Positions 1 to 8,275 of a stretch of DNA of 49,622 bases are shown piece by piece. The DNA comes from Vibrio marinisediminis (lineage in GTDB: Bacteria > Pseudomonadota > Gammaproteobacteria > Enterobacterales > Vibrionaceae). The position numbers and the translations under genes were made by a program. Position 1 is the first letter of the stretch. Each line of letters starts with the position of its first letter. The notes under the pieces are model-generated. The model had not been told where the DNA came from. It worked only from the letters and a program-made list of their open reading frames with translations, and ran no database searches. The stretch covers positions 1 to 49,622 of the forward strand of contig NZ_JACFYF010000020.1 of the NCBI RefSeq assembly GCF_014050145.1. Direction: 5' to 3'.

Positions 1-1170
1 AGCCAAGTTCGACCCGACCAGCGTGGTCACGCCGGCTGGCGCATTAGGGGCTCTCACCATCGATGCCGATGGTAACTGGGTGTATAACGTCGACAACGCG
101 GATGTACAATATCTGGCGCAAGACGAAACAAAAATTGAAACCTTCACCGTCGCCTCAGAGGATGGCACCACCCACAACATCGTTATTACCATCACTGGGG
201 TTAACGACAGCGCCGTGATTTCAGGCGATGCAGTCGGCGCCGTGACTGAAGATGCTACCGACCCAGTGCTGACTGATTCGGGCGTGTTAATGCTCACCGA
301 CGCTGATACCGGCGAAGCCAAGTTCGATCCTGCTAGCGTGGTGACGCCTGCTGGCGCACTTGGCTCACTGACCATCGATGCGGATGGTAACTGGGTGTAT
401 AACGTCGACAACGCCGATGTTCAATACCTTACTCAAGACGAAACAAAAGTGGAAACCTTCACCGTGGCTTCGGTTGATGGCACCACGCATGACATCGTCA
501 TCACCATTACCGGTATTAATGACAGCGCGGTCATCTCTGGCGATGCGATTGGCGCGGTGACTGAAGATGATACCGATCCAGTACTCACAGATTCGGGCGT
601 GTTAACGCTCACCGATACTGATACCGGTGAAGCCGAGTTCGACCCGACCAGCGTAGTCACTCCAGCTGGCGCGCTCGGCGCACTCACCATCGATGCGGAT
701 GGTAACTGGGTTTACAACGTCGATAATGCCGATGTTCAGTACCTTGCTCAAGACGAAACAAAAATTGAAACCTTCACCGTTGCCTCAGTCGATGGCACCA
801 CGCATGAGATCGTTATTACTATTACTGGGGTTAACGACAGCGCCATGATTTCAGGCGATGCCATGGGTGCCGTGACTGAAGATGATAGCGATCCGGTACT
901 GACCGATTCAGGTATTTTAACCCTCACCGACGCTGATACCGATGAAGCCAAGTTCGACCCTACCAGTGTAGTCACTCCAACTGGCGCGCTAGGTTCTCTC
1001 ACCATCGATGCCGATGGCAACTGGGATTACCAAGTAGACAATGCCGACGTTCAATATCTAAAAGGCGGTGAAATCAAAGAAGAAGTCTTCTCTGTCGCCT
1101 CTATTGACGGCACAACCCACGATATTAAGGTCACTATCAATGGTGTTAATGAAATTCCTGATGCCATGAA
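1..1170 (+). repeat. Four tandem VCBS repeats, exact 315-nt period
   Basis: The motif beginning AGCC(A/G)AGTTCGA recurs at 1, 316, 631 and 946, exactly 315 nt (105 codons) apart. Units 1 to 3 are about 90% identical in protein; the fourth decays after about 60 residues (QYLKGGEIKEEVFSVAS). Each unit contains the core VCBS signature LTIDADGNW followed by VDNADVQYL. More units probably lie upstream. Confidence 0.95.
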
Positions 1171-3043
1171 TGACTCGAAAGTGACTCAAGAGCCTCGAAT
1201 CAGACTCGATGAAGCACCTAGTTACGGTACGATGCAGTACAAAGTGGATAACCAAGGATGGCAGGACATGGTGGTAGGTGAAGAATACAGTGCCAACGCC
1301 CAAGTTCGCTTCGTACCTGATGAAACCACCATTCAGACGATGACCCGTGATATCAAGGTCGGTAGCTTTGATGCAAATCCTAATACCCCTGAATTTAACG
1401 GTCCAATTTCAACTAATCACTGGGGGACAGTCTCAGGAACAACCGCTGTCTTTGAAGAGAATGGCACCACCATTACCACCAAAAGCTCAAGTGGTTCACT
1501 CACTGCCTATAACACCTATGGTCACTTAGGCTCAGGGATTGGGGATAATGATAATAGCGGCTTAAGCCAAGGTGAAAAACTCTCTATTACTATTGATGGA
1601 GAAGATATTAACGAAGTCACCTTCCGTCTCAGTGGTTTAGGTAGTTATTTTGATGAAACCTCACCGAATGCAACTAAAGTAAAAATTACTGCTTTTGATG
1701 AAAATGGCGACCTGATTGATACCCAATCTGGCTATCGTCAGTCTGGTTCTTATGAAGATTACTACTCGTTTACCACCGACCGTCCGGTGAAAACATTTGA
1801 ACTAACCACCTCGGGTAGTAACGGTACTTATGTGGTGCAAAACATGGTTATTTCGAAAACCTTAGCTGATGCCTTTGTACTCACAACTATACAAGCCGAC
1901 AACTCAGAAACACCTAACCATGTTGCACTTGATTTAAACTACGACGATGCCGATATTACGCTTGATATGAGCGACAAAAAACTAATCGACAGCGACATTA
2001 CCAAAGGTGAACTTTACGTCGAAGAGAGCGAGACCCTCATAATTGCAGCATCTGCATTACTTGAAAATGATAGCGATATAGATGGTGGAACACTCTCCAT
2101 TACATCCGTACAAAATGCGATTGGTGGTACAGTCATTATTAATGGTTCTGGAAATATCGAGTTTACCGCAGGCGTAAGTTATGTGGGTAAAGCAACCTTT
2201 GAATATACAATTTCAGACGCGCAAGGTGGCAGCGATTCCGCTACGGTTAACATTAATGTCGGCGCGACAGACAACACTTATTCATGGTCTGATGATACTG
2301 TTGGAACAGACGATGCCCCAGGTCGTGCAGCCATCGATACGTTTGACACTAGCCAAGACATCATAGATTTGCGGGGTTTCGTATCGGCAAGCTCTGTCTG
2401 GAGTTCAGCCAATGTTGCCCAGAACGTGCAGTTCACTGAAGTGAATAGTGATACGCAAATAACTCTATTAGACAATAACGATGAGTTAGTTCAGTCCATC
2501 ACCCTACAAGGTATTTCAATCAATGATTTTATCGGAACTAATGCAGCTGGAATGTCCGATGCCGAAGTACTAAGTCACCTTGTTTCAGAAGAGAAACTTC
2601 TTATTTCTGATACCTACGGTCATGAAGGTGATGATGTTCTTAGTGGTACAACCGGTGACGATGTCTTTAGAAGTGGCATGGGCAACGACACCTTCCGTAT
2701 TCTTGCTGAAAATGCAGGCAGTAGTGCAAGCCCGACGACTGACACCATAATGAATTTCAATGTAAATAATGATGTGATTGATTTATCAGATTTACTTCCT
2801 GACTCGCCGACGACTCAAGATTTACTTGATCACATAGAGGTTGAGATTGATGACGATATTAACGACCTAACAGATACACCCACCACCACCCTCTCGGTTA
2901 CTGATGAAAATGGAGGTGTAAGTAAAGTTGTGATGAATAATGTTGGCTGGAATGACCTAGGCATAAATGATACTGGAGCAGGTCAAGACACGATCATGGA
3001 TAGATTGATCAGCCAACTCAATATCGTCAATGTCGATGGTTAG
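2..3043 (+). CDS. Giant RTX/VCBS-repeat adhesin, C-terminal part (type I secreted), 5' partial
   Basis: The reading frame is open from base 2, so the gene starts upstream of the window; about 1,013 residues are visible. In order they are: four tandem VCBS/cadherin-like repeats of 105 residues (nt 1 to about 1170); a unique module (about nt 1190-1990) rich in Asp and Gly; a cadherin-like domain (about nt 2010-2265); and a type I secretion C-terminus. The last includes an RTX-like calcium-binding stretch (GDDVLSGTTGDDVF near nt 2630, then GMGNDTF) and a terminal region resembling the T1SS_VCA0849 target domain. Known family role: large surface or secreted adhesins exported by an ABC transporter/HlyD/TolC system and used in biofilm or host attachment. 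No secretion genes lie within the window; they may lie upstream. The repeat DNA is near-identical between units, the unique part is not. Confidence 0.88.
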   Translation, partial: AKFDPTSVVTPAGALGALTIDADGNWVYNVDNADVQYLAQDETKIETFTVASEDGTTHNIVITITGVNDSAVISGDAVGAVTEDATDPVLTDSGVLMLTDADTGEAKFDPASVVTPAGALGSLTIDADGNWVYNVDNADVQYLTQDETKVETFTVASVDGTTHDIVITITGINDSAVISGDAIGAVTEDDTDPVLTDSGVLTLTDTDTGEAEFDPTSVVTPAGALGALTIDADGNWVYNVDNADVQYLAQDETKIETFTVASVDGTTHEIVITITGVNDSAMISGDAMGAVTEDDSDPVLTDSGILTLTDADTDEAKFDPTSVVTPTGALGSLTIDADGNWDYQVDNADVQYLKGGEIKEEVFSVASIDGTTHDIKVTINGVNEIPDAMNDSKVTQEPRIRLDEAPSYGTMQYKVDNQGWQDMVVGEEYSANAQVRFVPDETTIQTMTRDIKVGSFDANPNTPEFNGPISTNHWGTVSGTTAVFEENGTTITTKSSSGSLTAYNTYGHLGSGIGDNDNSGLSQGEKLSITIDGEDINEVTFRLSGLGSYFDETSPNATKVKITAFDENGDLIDTQSGYRQSGSYEDYYSFTTDRPVKTFELTTSGSNGTYVVQNMVISKTLADAFVLTTIQADNSETPNHVALDLNYDDADITLDMSDKKLIDSDITKGELYVEESETLIIAASALLENDSDIDGGTLSITSVQNAIGGTVIINGSGNIEFTAGVSYVGKATFEYTISDAQGGSDSATVNINVGATDNTYSWSDDTVGTDDAPGRAAIDTFDTSQDIIDLRGFVSASSVWSSANVAQNVQFTEVNSDTQITLLDNNDELVQSITLQGISINDFIGTNAAGMSDAEVLSHLVSEEKLLISDTYGHEGDDVLSGTTGDDVFRSGMGNDTFRILAENAGSSASPTTDTIMNFNVNNDVIDLSDLLPDSPTTQDLLDHIEVEIDDDINDLTDTPTTTLSVTDENGGVSKVVMNNVGWNDLGINDTGAGQDTIMDRLISQLNIVNVDG

Positions 3044-3076
3044 AAAAGCAAATCACAGCGGTTTACTTCTGATAAC

Positions 3077-3107
3077 AATGAGCAGGTTCACAATTTCCCT
3101 GCTCATT
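3077..3107. terminator. Perfect 10-bp hairpin after the adhesin gene
   Basis: AATGAGCAGG and CCTGCTCATT form a perfect 10-bp stem around an 11-nt loop between the adhesin stop and the convergent yajD stop. Neither side has a strong T-run, so it is a candidate terminator or transcript-end hairpin only. Confidence 0.4.
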
Positions 3108-3121
3108 GAACATCGAATCAA

Positions 3122-3472
3122 TTAACGAGATTTTTTCATCATTGCAGCCAAGTCAGCAAACGGGTTATGAGTTGCTGTTTGGTGGTCATCTTGCCCAGGC
3201 TTTATCTCTGAACCATAGCGATCATGCTCAAGATATTTACTGTGCTCATGATCATGGCAGTACAAGCATAAAAGCTCCCAGTTACTGCCATCTTCTGGAT
3301 TATTAGTATGGTCGTGATCTTTGTGGTGAACCGTCAACTCACGCAGGTTTGAATAAACGAATTCACGAGCGCAACTACCGCACACCCAAGGGTATAGTTT
3401 AAGCGCTTTTTCTCGATAGCCACTCTCGTTACGTCGATATGCAGCACTTGATCCGTAGAAATCTGAAGACAT
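3122..3472 (-). CDS. yajD: YajD-family HNH nuclease
   Basis: This 116-residue protein has a compact HNH/McrA-like zinc-nuclease fold. C31-x2-C34 and C69-x2-C72 are the structural cysteine pairs, and the catalytic-type motif HHKDHDH (residues 49-55) and HDHEH (73-77) lie between and after them. Length matches E. coli YajD (about 115 aa). The ATG start at 3472 is preceded by GAGG at an 8-nt spacing. It is a single gene convergent with the adhesin. The family is widespread in gammaproteobacteria; its physiological DNA substrate is not established. Confidence 0.85.
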   Translation of the reverse strand: MSSDFYGSSAAYRRNESGYREKALKLYPWVCGSCAREFVYSNLRELTVHHKDHDHTNNPEDGSNWELLCLYCHDHEHSKYLEHDRYGSEIKPGQDDHQTATHNPFADLAAMMKKSR

Positions 3473-3567
3473 TAATATTGCCTCTATATTTATAATGATG
3501 CCGCGATATTATCACACACTAAACCGCAATTGGATGCAATTTGGCACTCAGTTTACCTAGCCAACAA

Positions 3568-3601
3568 TTAAAAAAGCCGAGGCATAATTACCTCGGCTTT
3601 C
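3568..3601 (-). terminator. Rho-independent terminator of psuKG
   Basis: The 10-bp stem AAAGCCGAGG / CCTCGGCTTT (3573-3582 with 3591-3600) is followed on the minus strand by a T-run, just after the psuG stop. Confidence 0.85.
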
Positions 3602-3618
3602 ACATCTTAAGCTAATAA

Positions 3619-4533
3619 TTAAGCGCAGTAGTGCTTCGCAATATCAGCACCTAAACGTGCGTTATTCAGCACCAACTGAATGTTTGAATCTAGGCTATTG
3701 CCGCCTGTTAGTTCACAAACGCGAGCCAACAAGAATGGAGTCGATTCCTTACCTGAGATACCTTGCTCTTCAGCTTCTTTTAGCGCTGTCTCGATTGCAT
3801 TCGTGATCAGCTCTGGTGCCATCGCATATTCAACTGGGATTGGGTTTGCCACGACAACACCACCTTTAAGTGCCATTTCCCACTTCGCTTTTAGCGCAAG
3901 TGCGATTTCTTCGGCGCTATCTAAACGGTAATCAATGCCGTGCTCGCTTTCACGAGTGTAGAATGCTGGTAGGCTATCAGTTTGGAAACCAATAACTGGA
4001 ACACCTTGAGTTTCGAGGTATTCGCGAGTTAATGCTAGATCAAGAATTGATTTAGCCCCCGCACAAACTACCGCTACATCTGTATTTGCAAGTTCTTGAA
4101 GGTCAGCAGAGATGTCGAATGTCTCTTGTGCACCGCGATGCACACCACCAATACCACCAGTTGCGAACACTTTGATACCTGCCATTTCAGCCAAGATCAT
4201 GGTTGCTGCTACTGTAGTTGCACCATCTTTTTTACCCGCTACGACAAATGGAATGTCACGGCGGCTTACTTTTGTTACCGCAGCACCCGCTTGACCAAGG
4301 TGGCGGATTTGCTCTTCGTCTAGACCTACTTTCAAACGACCACCGATGATTGCGATTGTTGCAGGCACAGCACCTTGATCGCGGATCGTTTGTTCAACCA
4401 ATAATGCAGTTTCAACGTTACGTGGGTAAGGCATACCATGAGAAATAATGGTAGATTCTAAAGCGACCACAGGTTGGTTATTCGCAAGCGCCATTGCTAC
4501 TTCTGGTTGAATATCTAGGTATTTCTCTAACAT
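3619..4533 (-). CDS. psuG: Pseudouridine-5'-phosphate glycosidase
   Basis: This 304-residue protein is close in length to E. coli PsuG (YeiN, about 312). The family cleaves the C-C glycosidic bond of pseudouridine 5'-phosphate, giving uracil and ribose 5-phosphate, in the cytoplasm. Visible signatures are LESTIISHGMPYP near the N-terminus (E26 aligns with the family's catalytic Glu), TGGIGGVHRG, and CAGAKSILD, whose Lys aligns with the lysine that forms the sugar adduct. It overlaps the psuK stop by 7 nt (ATGTTAG), so the two are probably translationally coupled and made as one mRNA. Nothing odd was seen in the sequence. Confidence 0.95.
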   Translation of the reverse strand: MLEKYLDIQPEVAMALANNQPVVALESTIISHGMPYPRNVETALLVEQTIRDQGAVPATIAIIGGRLKVGLDEEQIRHLGQAGAAVTKVSRRDIPFVVAGKKDGATTVAATMILAEMAGIKVFATGGIGGVHRGAQETFDISADLQELANTDVAVVCAGAKSILDLALTREYLETQGVPVIGFQTDSLPAFYTRESEHGIDYRLDSAEEIALALKAKWEMALKGGVVVANPIPVEYAMAPELITNAIETALKEAEEQGISGKESTPFLLARVCELTGGNSLDSNIQLVLNNARLGADIAKHYCA

Positions 4534-5621
4534 CTTGAGGTTTCCTCTAATAATCGTTGTACTGCATGTTCAGACATAGTCGAATTAATTGTTTTGTCAG
4601 CTTTAAGTGCCAAGCAAGCTGCTGCTAAGGCAAAGTCGACACTTTTTTGCCATGACCAATCACTCATGTGACCATGAGCCAAACCAGCCATTAGGGCATC
4701 TCCAGCTCCAGTCACGTTGTTGACTTGCGTAGCAGAAGGGGGAATAAATCTTTGTTCGGTTTCGGTACTCGAAAAGGCACCCAAATGACCAAGGCTAATC
4801 AATAGGCGCGTGACACCTTTTTTGTGTAAGGCGTCAGCCACACTTGGCAGTTGGTCCAGCGTTTCAATCTTAATACCAGATAGAAGCTCAGCCTCTAACT
4901 TATTCGGCTTTAGCGTATGGATTCTGTCTAAGTAAGGCACTAGCTTGCTTGCTTTAACCGAAGACACAGGGTCGACCAAAATAGGCTTATCACTATGGAC
5001 ACTAAATAGGTAATCCAACGCGCTATCGCATAGGTTCGCATCAAGAACGATCGCGCCCGCACGGCTCAATACACCATCGCGTGCTGCTAGCGTTTCAGCG
5101 TTCAATTCTTCAATCAAGCCCATATCGTTGAGGGCGATTTGCATTTCACCATCAGGTCCATGGATTGAAAGGTAACTACTGGTCGTTGCACCATTAACAA
5201 TCACACAGTGATCAACGCCAACATTAGCAAGGTGACAAGCTTGTTTTAACTGCTCACCCCACTTGTCATCGCCAATTGCACCGATAAATTGAACTTTACT
5301 GCCCAAACGCCCGAGGTTATCGGCAATATTACGCCCTACACCACCAGCGCTACTGGTTAGTACACCTGGGTTTGAGTCACCAAGAACCAATTCATTGCTA
5401 GAGCGACCACATAAATCCATGTTCGCACCGCCAATCACAACAGCGTATCGCTCAGGAGTAATCACGTAGCCCTTTCCTTGAATGAAACCTTTACGAGTTA
5501 AATTCATAATATGCCCTGCGACTGCACTGCGGCTTAAACCTAATTTATCGGCCAGCGTTTGTTGCGCAATCATAGGATCTAATTTAATCAGCGCCAGAAT
5601 TTCATTTTCCCGCTCTGTCAT
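4527..5621 (-). CDS. psuK: Pseudouridine kinase-type PfkB sugar kinase with N-terminal winged HTH
   Basis: This is a 364-residue fusion. Residues about 1-55 form a winged helix-turn-helix (TERENEILALIKLDPMIAQQ, then LADKLGLSRSAVAGHI). From about residue 58 a PfkB kinase follows (VIGGANMDLCG, SAGGVGRNIADNLGRLG, and C-terminal NNVTGAGDALMAGL with the catalytic-base Asp in TGAGD). With psuG it is inferred to phosphorylate pseudouridine to the 5'-phosphate. E. coli PsuK (about 313 aa) lacks the HTH; the layout is like YeiI/YegV. The ATG at 5621 is preferred over an upstream TTG (5657) because GAGG sits 5 nt before it. The kinase assignment to pseudouridine rests on the neighbour psuG. Confidence 0.88.
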   Translation of the reverse strand: MTERENEILALIKLDPMIAQQTLADKLGLSRSAVAGHIMNLTRKGFIQGKGYVITPERYAVVIGGANMDLCGRSSNELVLGDSNPGVLTSSAGGVGRNIADNLGRLGSKVQFIGAIGDDKWGEQLKQACHLANVGVDHCVIVNGATTSSYLSIHGPDGEMQIALNDMGLIEELNAETLAARDGVLSRAGAIVLDANLCDSALDYLFSVHSDKPILVDPVSSVKASKLVPYLDRIHTLKPNKLEAELLSGIKIETLDQLPSVADALHKKGVTRLLISLGHLGAFSSTETEQRFIPPSATQVNNVTGAGDALMAGLAHGHMSDWSWQKSVDFALAAACLALKADKTINSTMSEHAVQRLLEETSRC

Positions 5622-5663
5622 AGTGTCCTCACCAATGAATACCAACCAAGAAACCAAACTAAT

Positions 5664-5699
5664 GTTTGCAATATAAACTTTTGTTTATTCATTACAAAC
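5664..5699. promoter_or_regulatory. Long imperfect palindrome upstream of psuK (candidate autoregulator operator)
   Basis: The left arm GTTTGCAATATAAAC (5664-5678) and right arm GTTTATTCATTACAAAC (5683-5699) are inverted repeats around TTTT. They differ by one substitution and a 2-nt insertion. The dyad lies 43-78 nt upstream of the psuK ATG, where an operator for the HTH of PsuK itself would be expected. Confidence 0.55.
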
Positions 5700-5865
5700 G
5701 CAAGTGTTAGTAACTGTGATATGCAGCACAAATTAGCTGCGTACAGGTTTAATGCACGTAGATCAGTTAGTTAGAGGGATGAGTGTTATTTGAACACGGC
5801 TATGACACTGCTTTGAATAAAACAGTCGGTTACTCAAGGTAGGTTATTTTGAGAGTATAAAGGGG

Positions 5866-6105
5866 CTACTGAGGCGTCAACCATACGCTTACAGCAAGTA
5901 GGCAAAATATAGCAACACCACGTGTTGCAAACGAAAGTTCACGCTGCGTATGCTTATAAGTAAAATCGCGGATAGGTGGTAGAAGCAAGGCTGAAATGAC
6001 GATACAAGCCAGAGATGCTGCAACGTCAAAGCGCAGTCCACTCACCCCCCAAACCCAAAATAACAGCCCAAAAAACCAGCTAAATGTTAGAAAAAAATAG
6101 TGCAT
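5866..6105 (-). CDS. Small hydrophobic inner-membrane protein, unknown function
   Basis: The 79-residue product is not assigned to a family. It has two or three hydrophobic stretches: residues about 3-22 (YFFLTFSWFFGLLFWVWGV), about 30-45 (ASLACIVISALLLPP) and 62-76 (GVAIFCLLAVSVWL). A basic cytoplasm-type loop (RDFTYKHTQREL) lies between the second and third. The ATG at 6105 is chosen because GAGCGGG lies just before it; a TTG four codons upstream is less likely. It follows the S41-like gene by 76 nt on the same strand and may be co-transcribed. Confidence 0.65.
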   Translation of the reverse strand: MHYFFLTFSWFFGLLFWVWGVSGLRFDVAASLACIVISALLLPPIRDFTYKHTQRELSFATRGVAIFCLLAVSVWLTPQ

Positions 6106-6181
6106 CCCGCTCACCAAATTGCCTGACTATCGTACTGTTAATAGTAGACCAATAATGCAAAGCGCAACTAAATCAAATGGT

Positions 6182-7228
6182 TTAGTTCAGTTTGGTGACC
6201 ATTTTTCTATATAAGAAATCAACGGCTTCATCTTCAGAAATGGATAAGGTGAGATCTGGCTCAATACCAACATTATCTATAGGTCCTAGTTGATACCAAA
6301 CTCTTTTTTGCGACGGTATATTAAGAATATATTGACCTAAGATTTGGTGAGAAATGGGCTCGGCATAATCCAATTTCCCTTCTGTCACTGAGCCGAAGGT
6401 TGTGACTTTATCATTGCTCGACACCGCAATAATAAACTCTTCACCACTAAAACTAACGGTATCGTTTTGAAGAATATAAATATGTTGCAAATTACTCAGC
6501 GTCCTCATTGGATTTATAGCAGGCCAAGTGAATTCAATCCATGTGTTGGGATACTCATCCATTTCCTCTACGAGGCGACTAAATACTTTAAGCTGTTCAG
6601 GATATTGAGTAAGCCGATCTTCTGTTAGTAACTCTCGGTAGTAGTCCGTATTTTTAGTGGAAGAAAGAACATGCCATCTTGAATGGTAGTCACCAACGCC
6701 AATAAGCTCGACTGCGGGAAACATTGCAACGAAACTACCATTTCTATTTCCTCTAAGGTCAACAATCATCCCTTTCGCCAGAGTTAGTTTATGGCGATGT
6801 TGGTCAATTAACTCTCTAAATTTGTCTGTGTGACCTTGATGAAAAGAAGGCAACACAAATAAGACTACCTCGTTTGATAGCCATTCAATCTTTGGGGGGA
6901 TCTGACTAGCACTAGAACTCACATCAAATGATTGCGCTGAGAGGGTAAAATGCGTTGCTTGCAAATGCGGGTCTGAAAAAGCGTCTAGCCATTGTAAGAT
7001 AAACGGTAAGCAATCGGATTTTGCTGAATTCGCAATACGTTCATCCGTTTGAACTTTGGCTAATTCGACTAGGTCTCTAGTTCTATCTGAGAAGCCTACA
7101 TAGTTTTCTTCGACTTTATCGACAACTATTTGCAGGGCGTGATGGCAAGATGACGAGCCAGCATAAGCAAAATTGATTTGCATAGAAAACGCATAGAACA
7201 ATAAAAAAGAGTTAGCTTTAAACATCAT
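6182..7228 (-). CDS. Secreted S41 (tail-specific protease)-like protein
   Basis: This 348-residue protein has an N-terminal signal peptide (FLLFYAFSMQINFAYA, cleavage likely after AYA, residue about 23). The C-terminal half carries the S41 core: MIVDLRGNRNGSF matches the strand-turn of Ctp/tricorn-type proteases, and QNDTVSFSGEEFI matches the nucleophile region with a candidate catalytic Ser. No PDZ domain is evident. The protein is predicted to be periplasmic or secreted; its substrate is unknown. Two adjacent ATGs (7228, 7225) are possible starts. Protease activity is inferred from weak motif similarity, so it may be a divergent or inactive member. Confidence 0.65.
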   Translation of the reverse strand: MMFKANSFLLFYAFSMQINFAYAGSSSCHHALQIVVDKVEENYVGFSDRTRDLVELAKVQTDERIANSAKSDCLPFILQWLDAFSDPHLQATHFTLSAQSFDVSSSASQIPPKIEWLSNEVVLFVLPSFHQGHTDKFRELIDQHRHKLTLAKGMIVDLRGNRNGSFVAMFPAVELIGVGDYHSRWHVLSSTKNTDYYRELLTEDRLTQYPEQLKVFSRLVEEMDEYPNTWIEFTWPAINPMRTLSNLQHIYILQNDTVSFSGEEFIIAVSSNDKVTTFGSVTEGKLDYAEPISHQILGQYILNIPSQKRVWYQLGPIDNVGIEPDLTLSISEDEAVDFLYRKMVTKLN

Positions 7229-7335
7229 CTACCCAGAACACCTTAACCATTTACCGTATAAATTATCACCAATTCATACATCGAAATTTAACATGTTCTA
7301 TGGGGATATCATCAAAAGTCGTCGCGTGATTGACA

Positions 7336-7357
7336 AATTATTACACTTTCATTACAG
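7336..7357 (-). promoter_or_regulatory. PhoB-box-like direct repeat upstream of the S41-like gene
   Basis: On the minus strand CTGTAAT and GTGTAAT occur exactly 11 nt apart, the spacing of PhoB half-sites. Each deviates from the usual TGTCAT core by one base. The site is about 110-130 nt upstream of the ATG at 7228. The match is weak. Confidence 0.25.
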
Positions 7358-7441
7358 ATTTATTGCAGTTTATTTCTGAGTATCTTCGCCAATCTTTACC
7401 ATACAACTTACGCACAAACCCTCTCGTTGCGATTGTTTCCA

Positions 7442-7954
7442 TCAATGCTTAACAAAAATTAGCTCATCGGTGTTAAAGCCTCGCTCTTTAGCTTGGTTAA
7501 GAAACTCTCCCATCACTTCATCAGAGACGGTCGGTGTACGCGATAACAACCATAAATAATCTAAAGTCGGACCTGATACAAAAGCATATTGGTAGTTCTG
7601 CTTATCTAAACCAAACACTACATAAGAGCTATAAAACGGACCAAAAAACGAAACCTGCAAATAGCCAATATCATTATGGGTGACAAAATATGCCTCTCCG
7701 TTTGCCTGCTGCCACTCTTGGCTAAGCGGGTCATAACCTCGGTTTATTACTGCAATCCCGCTTTTTTCTAACTCTATGTACTCCGCAGAGACTCTCTCTA
7801 ATCCTTCTTCAAATGAATGATCAAGCCGAGCAACTTCATACCATTTTCCTAAATACTGGCTGATTTCAAAATCATCAACCGGTTTTACTGTCTCTGGCAT
7901 TCCGAGGCAACCGTTCAACATTAATGCGCCAAACAAGGTGAACACTAATCGCAT
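7442..7954 (-). CDS. blc: Outer-membrane lipocalin (Blc/VlpA family)
   Basis: The 170-residue lipoprotein has a signal peptide ending LMLNGC, with lipid-carrying Cys16 and Leu at +2, which favours the outer membrane. The mature domain begins with the lipocalin G-x-W motif (YLGKWYEVARLDHSFEEGL). It continues through VSFFGPFYSSYVV and the C-terminal DYLWLLSRTP signature of bacterial lipocalins. The family binds lysophospholipids or other lipids and is linked to envelope stress. The ATG at 7954 was chosen because AGGGA lies 8 nt upstream and it gives a proper signal peptide; upstream ATGs would add about 24 residues without one. Confidence 0.9.
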   Translation of the reverse strand: MRLVFTLFGALMLNGCLGMPETVKPVDDFEISQYLGKWYEVARLDHSFEEGLERVSAEYIELEKSGIAVINRGYDPLSQEWQQANGEAYFVTHNDIGYLQVSFFGPFYSSYVVFGLDKQNYQYAFVSGPTLDYLWLLSRTPTVSDEVMGEFLNQAKERGFNTDELIFVKH

Positions 7955-8223
7955 AGAGCTATCCCTGAAAAATGAAAGCCGAATATTCATGCTTAGCATT
8001 TTTGTAATTCCTTTACTTAAAACCACAACAAAAGTCTCTACTACCGACTATAGACAAGCAGGTTAGCAGTTTGAATCACTTTAAACAGATAGCTGTACTC
8101 TTAATCATGAAATTTGGATAGTTTAAAAGGGTTTTGGGATCTACTTATCACTGTTCACACCAACGAATCGCCAAGCCCCTATGCTTGAGGGCTATCTCGT
8201 GTCTTGTTGATAGGTTATTAAGG
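7955..8223. other. Intergenic region between lipocalin and phaC, nothing identified
   Basis: There is no supported gene. It should hold the lipocalin promoter on the minus strand. A weak AGCCC/GGGCT hairpin lies near 8174-8193. No convincing operator or small reading frame with a ribosome binding site was seen. Confidence 0.5.
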
Positions 8224-8250
8224 CAAAAAAAGAGGAACCTAGGTTCCTCT
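8224..8250 (-). terminator. Rho-independent terminator of the pha operon
   Basis: AGAGGAACCT/AGGTTCCTCT (8231-8250) is a perfect 20-bp palindrome followed on the minus strand by seven T residues. It lies 26 nt after the phaC stop. Confidence 0.9.
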
Positions 8251-8275
8251 AATGTTTTCCAGTCAATATCACACG

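Noticed and set aside
3106-3306. Short plus-strand frame opposite yajD
   Set aside because: The opposite strand carries the full set of HNH cysteine and histidine motifs.
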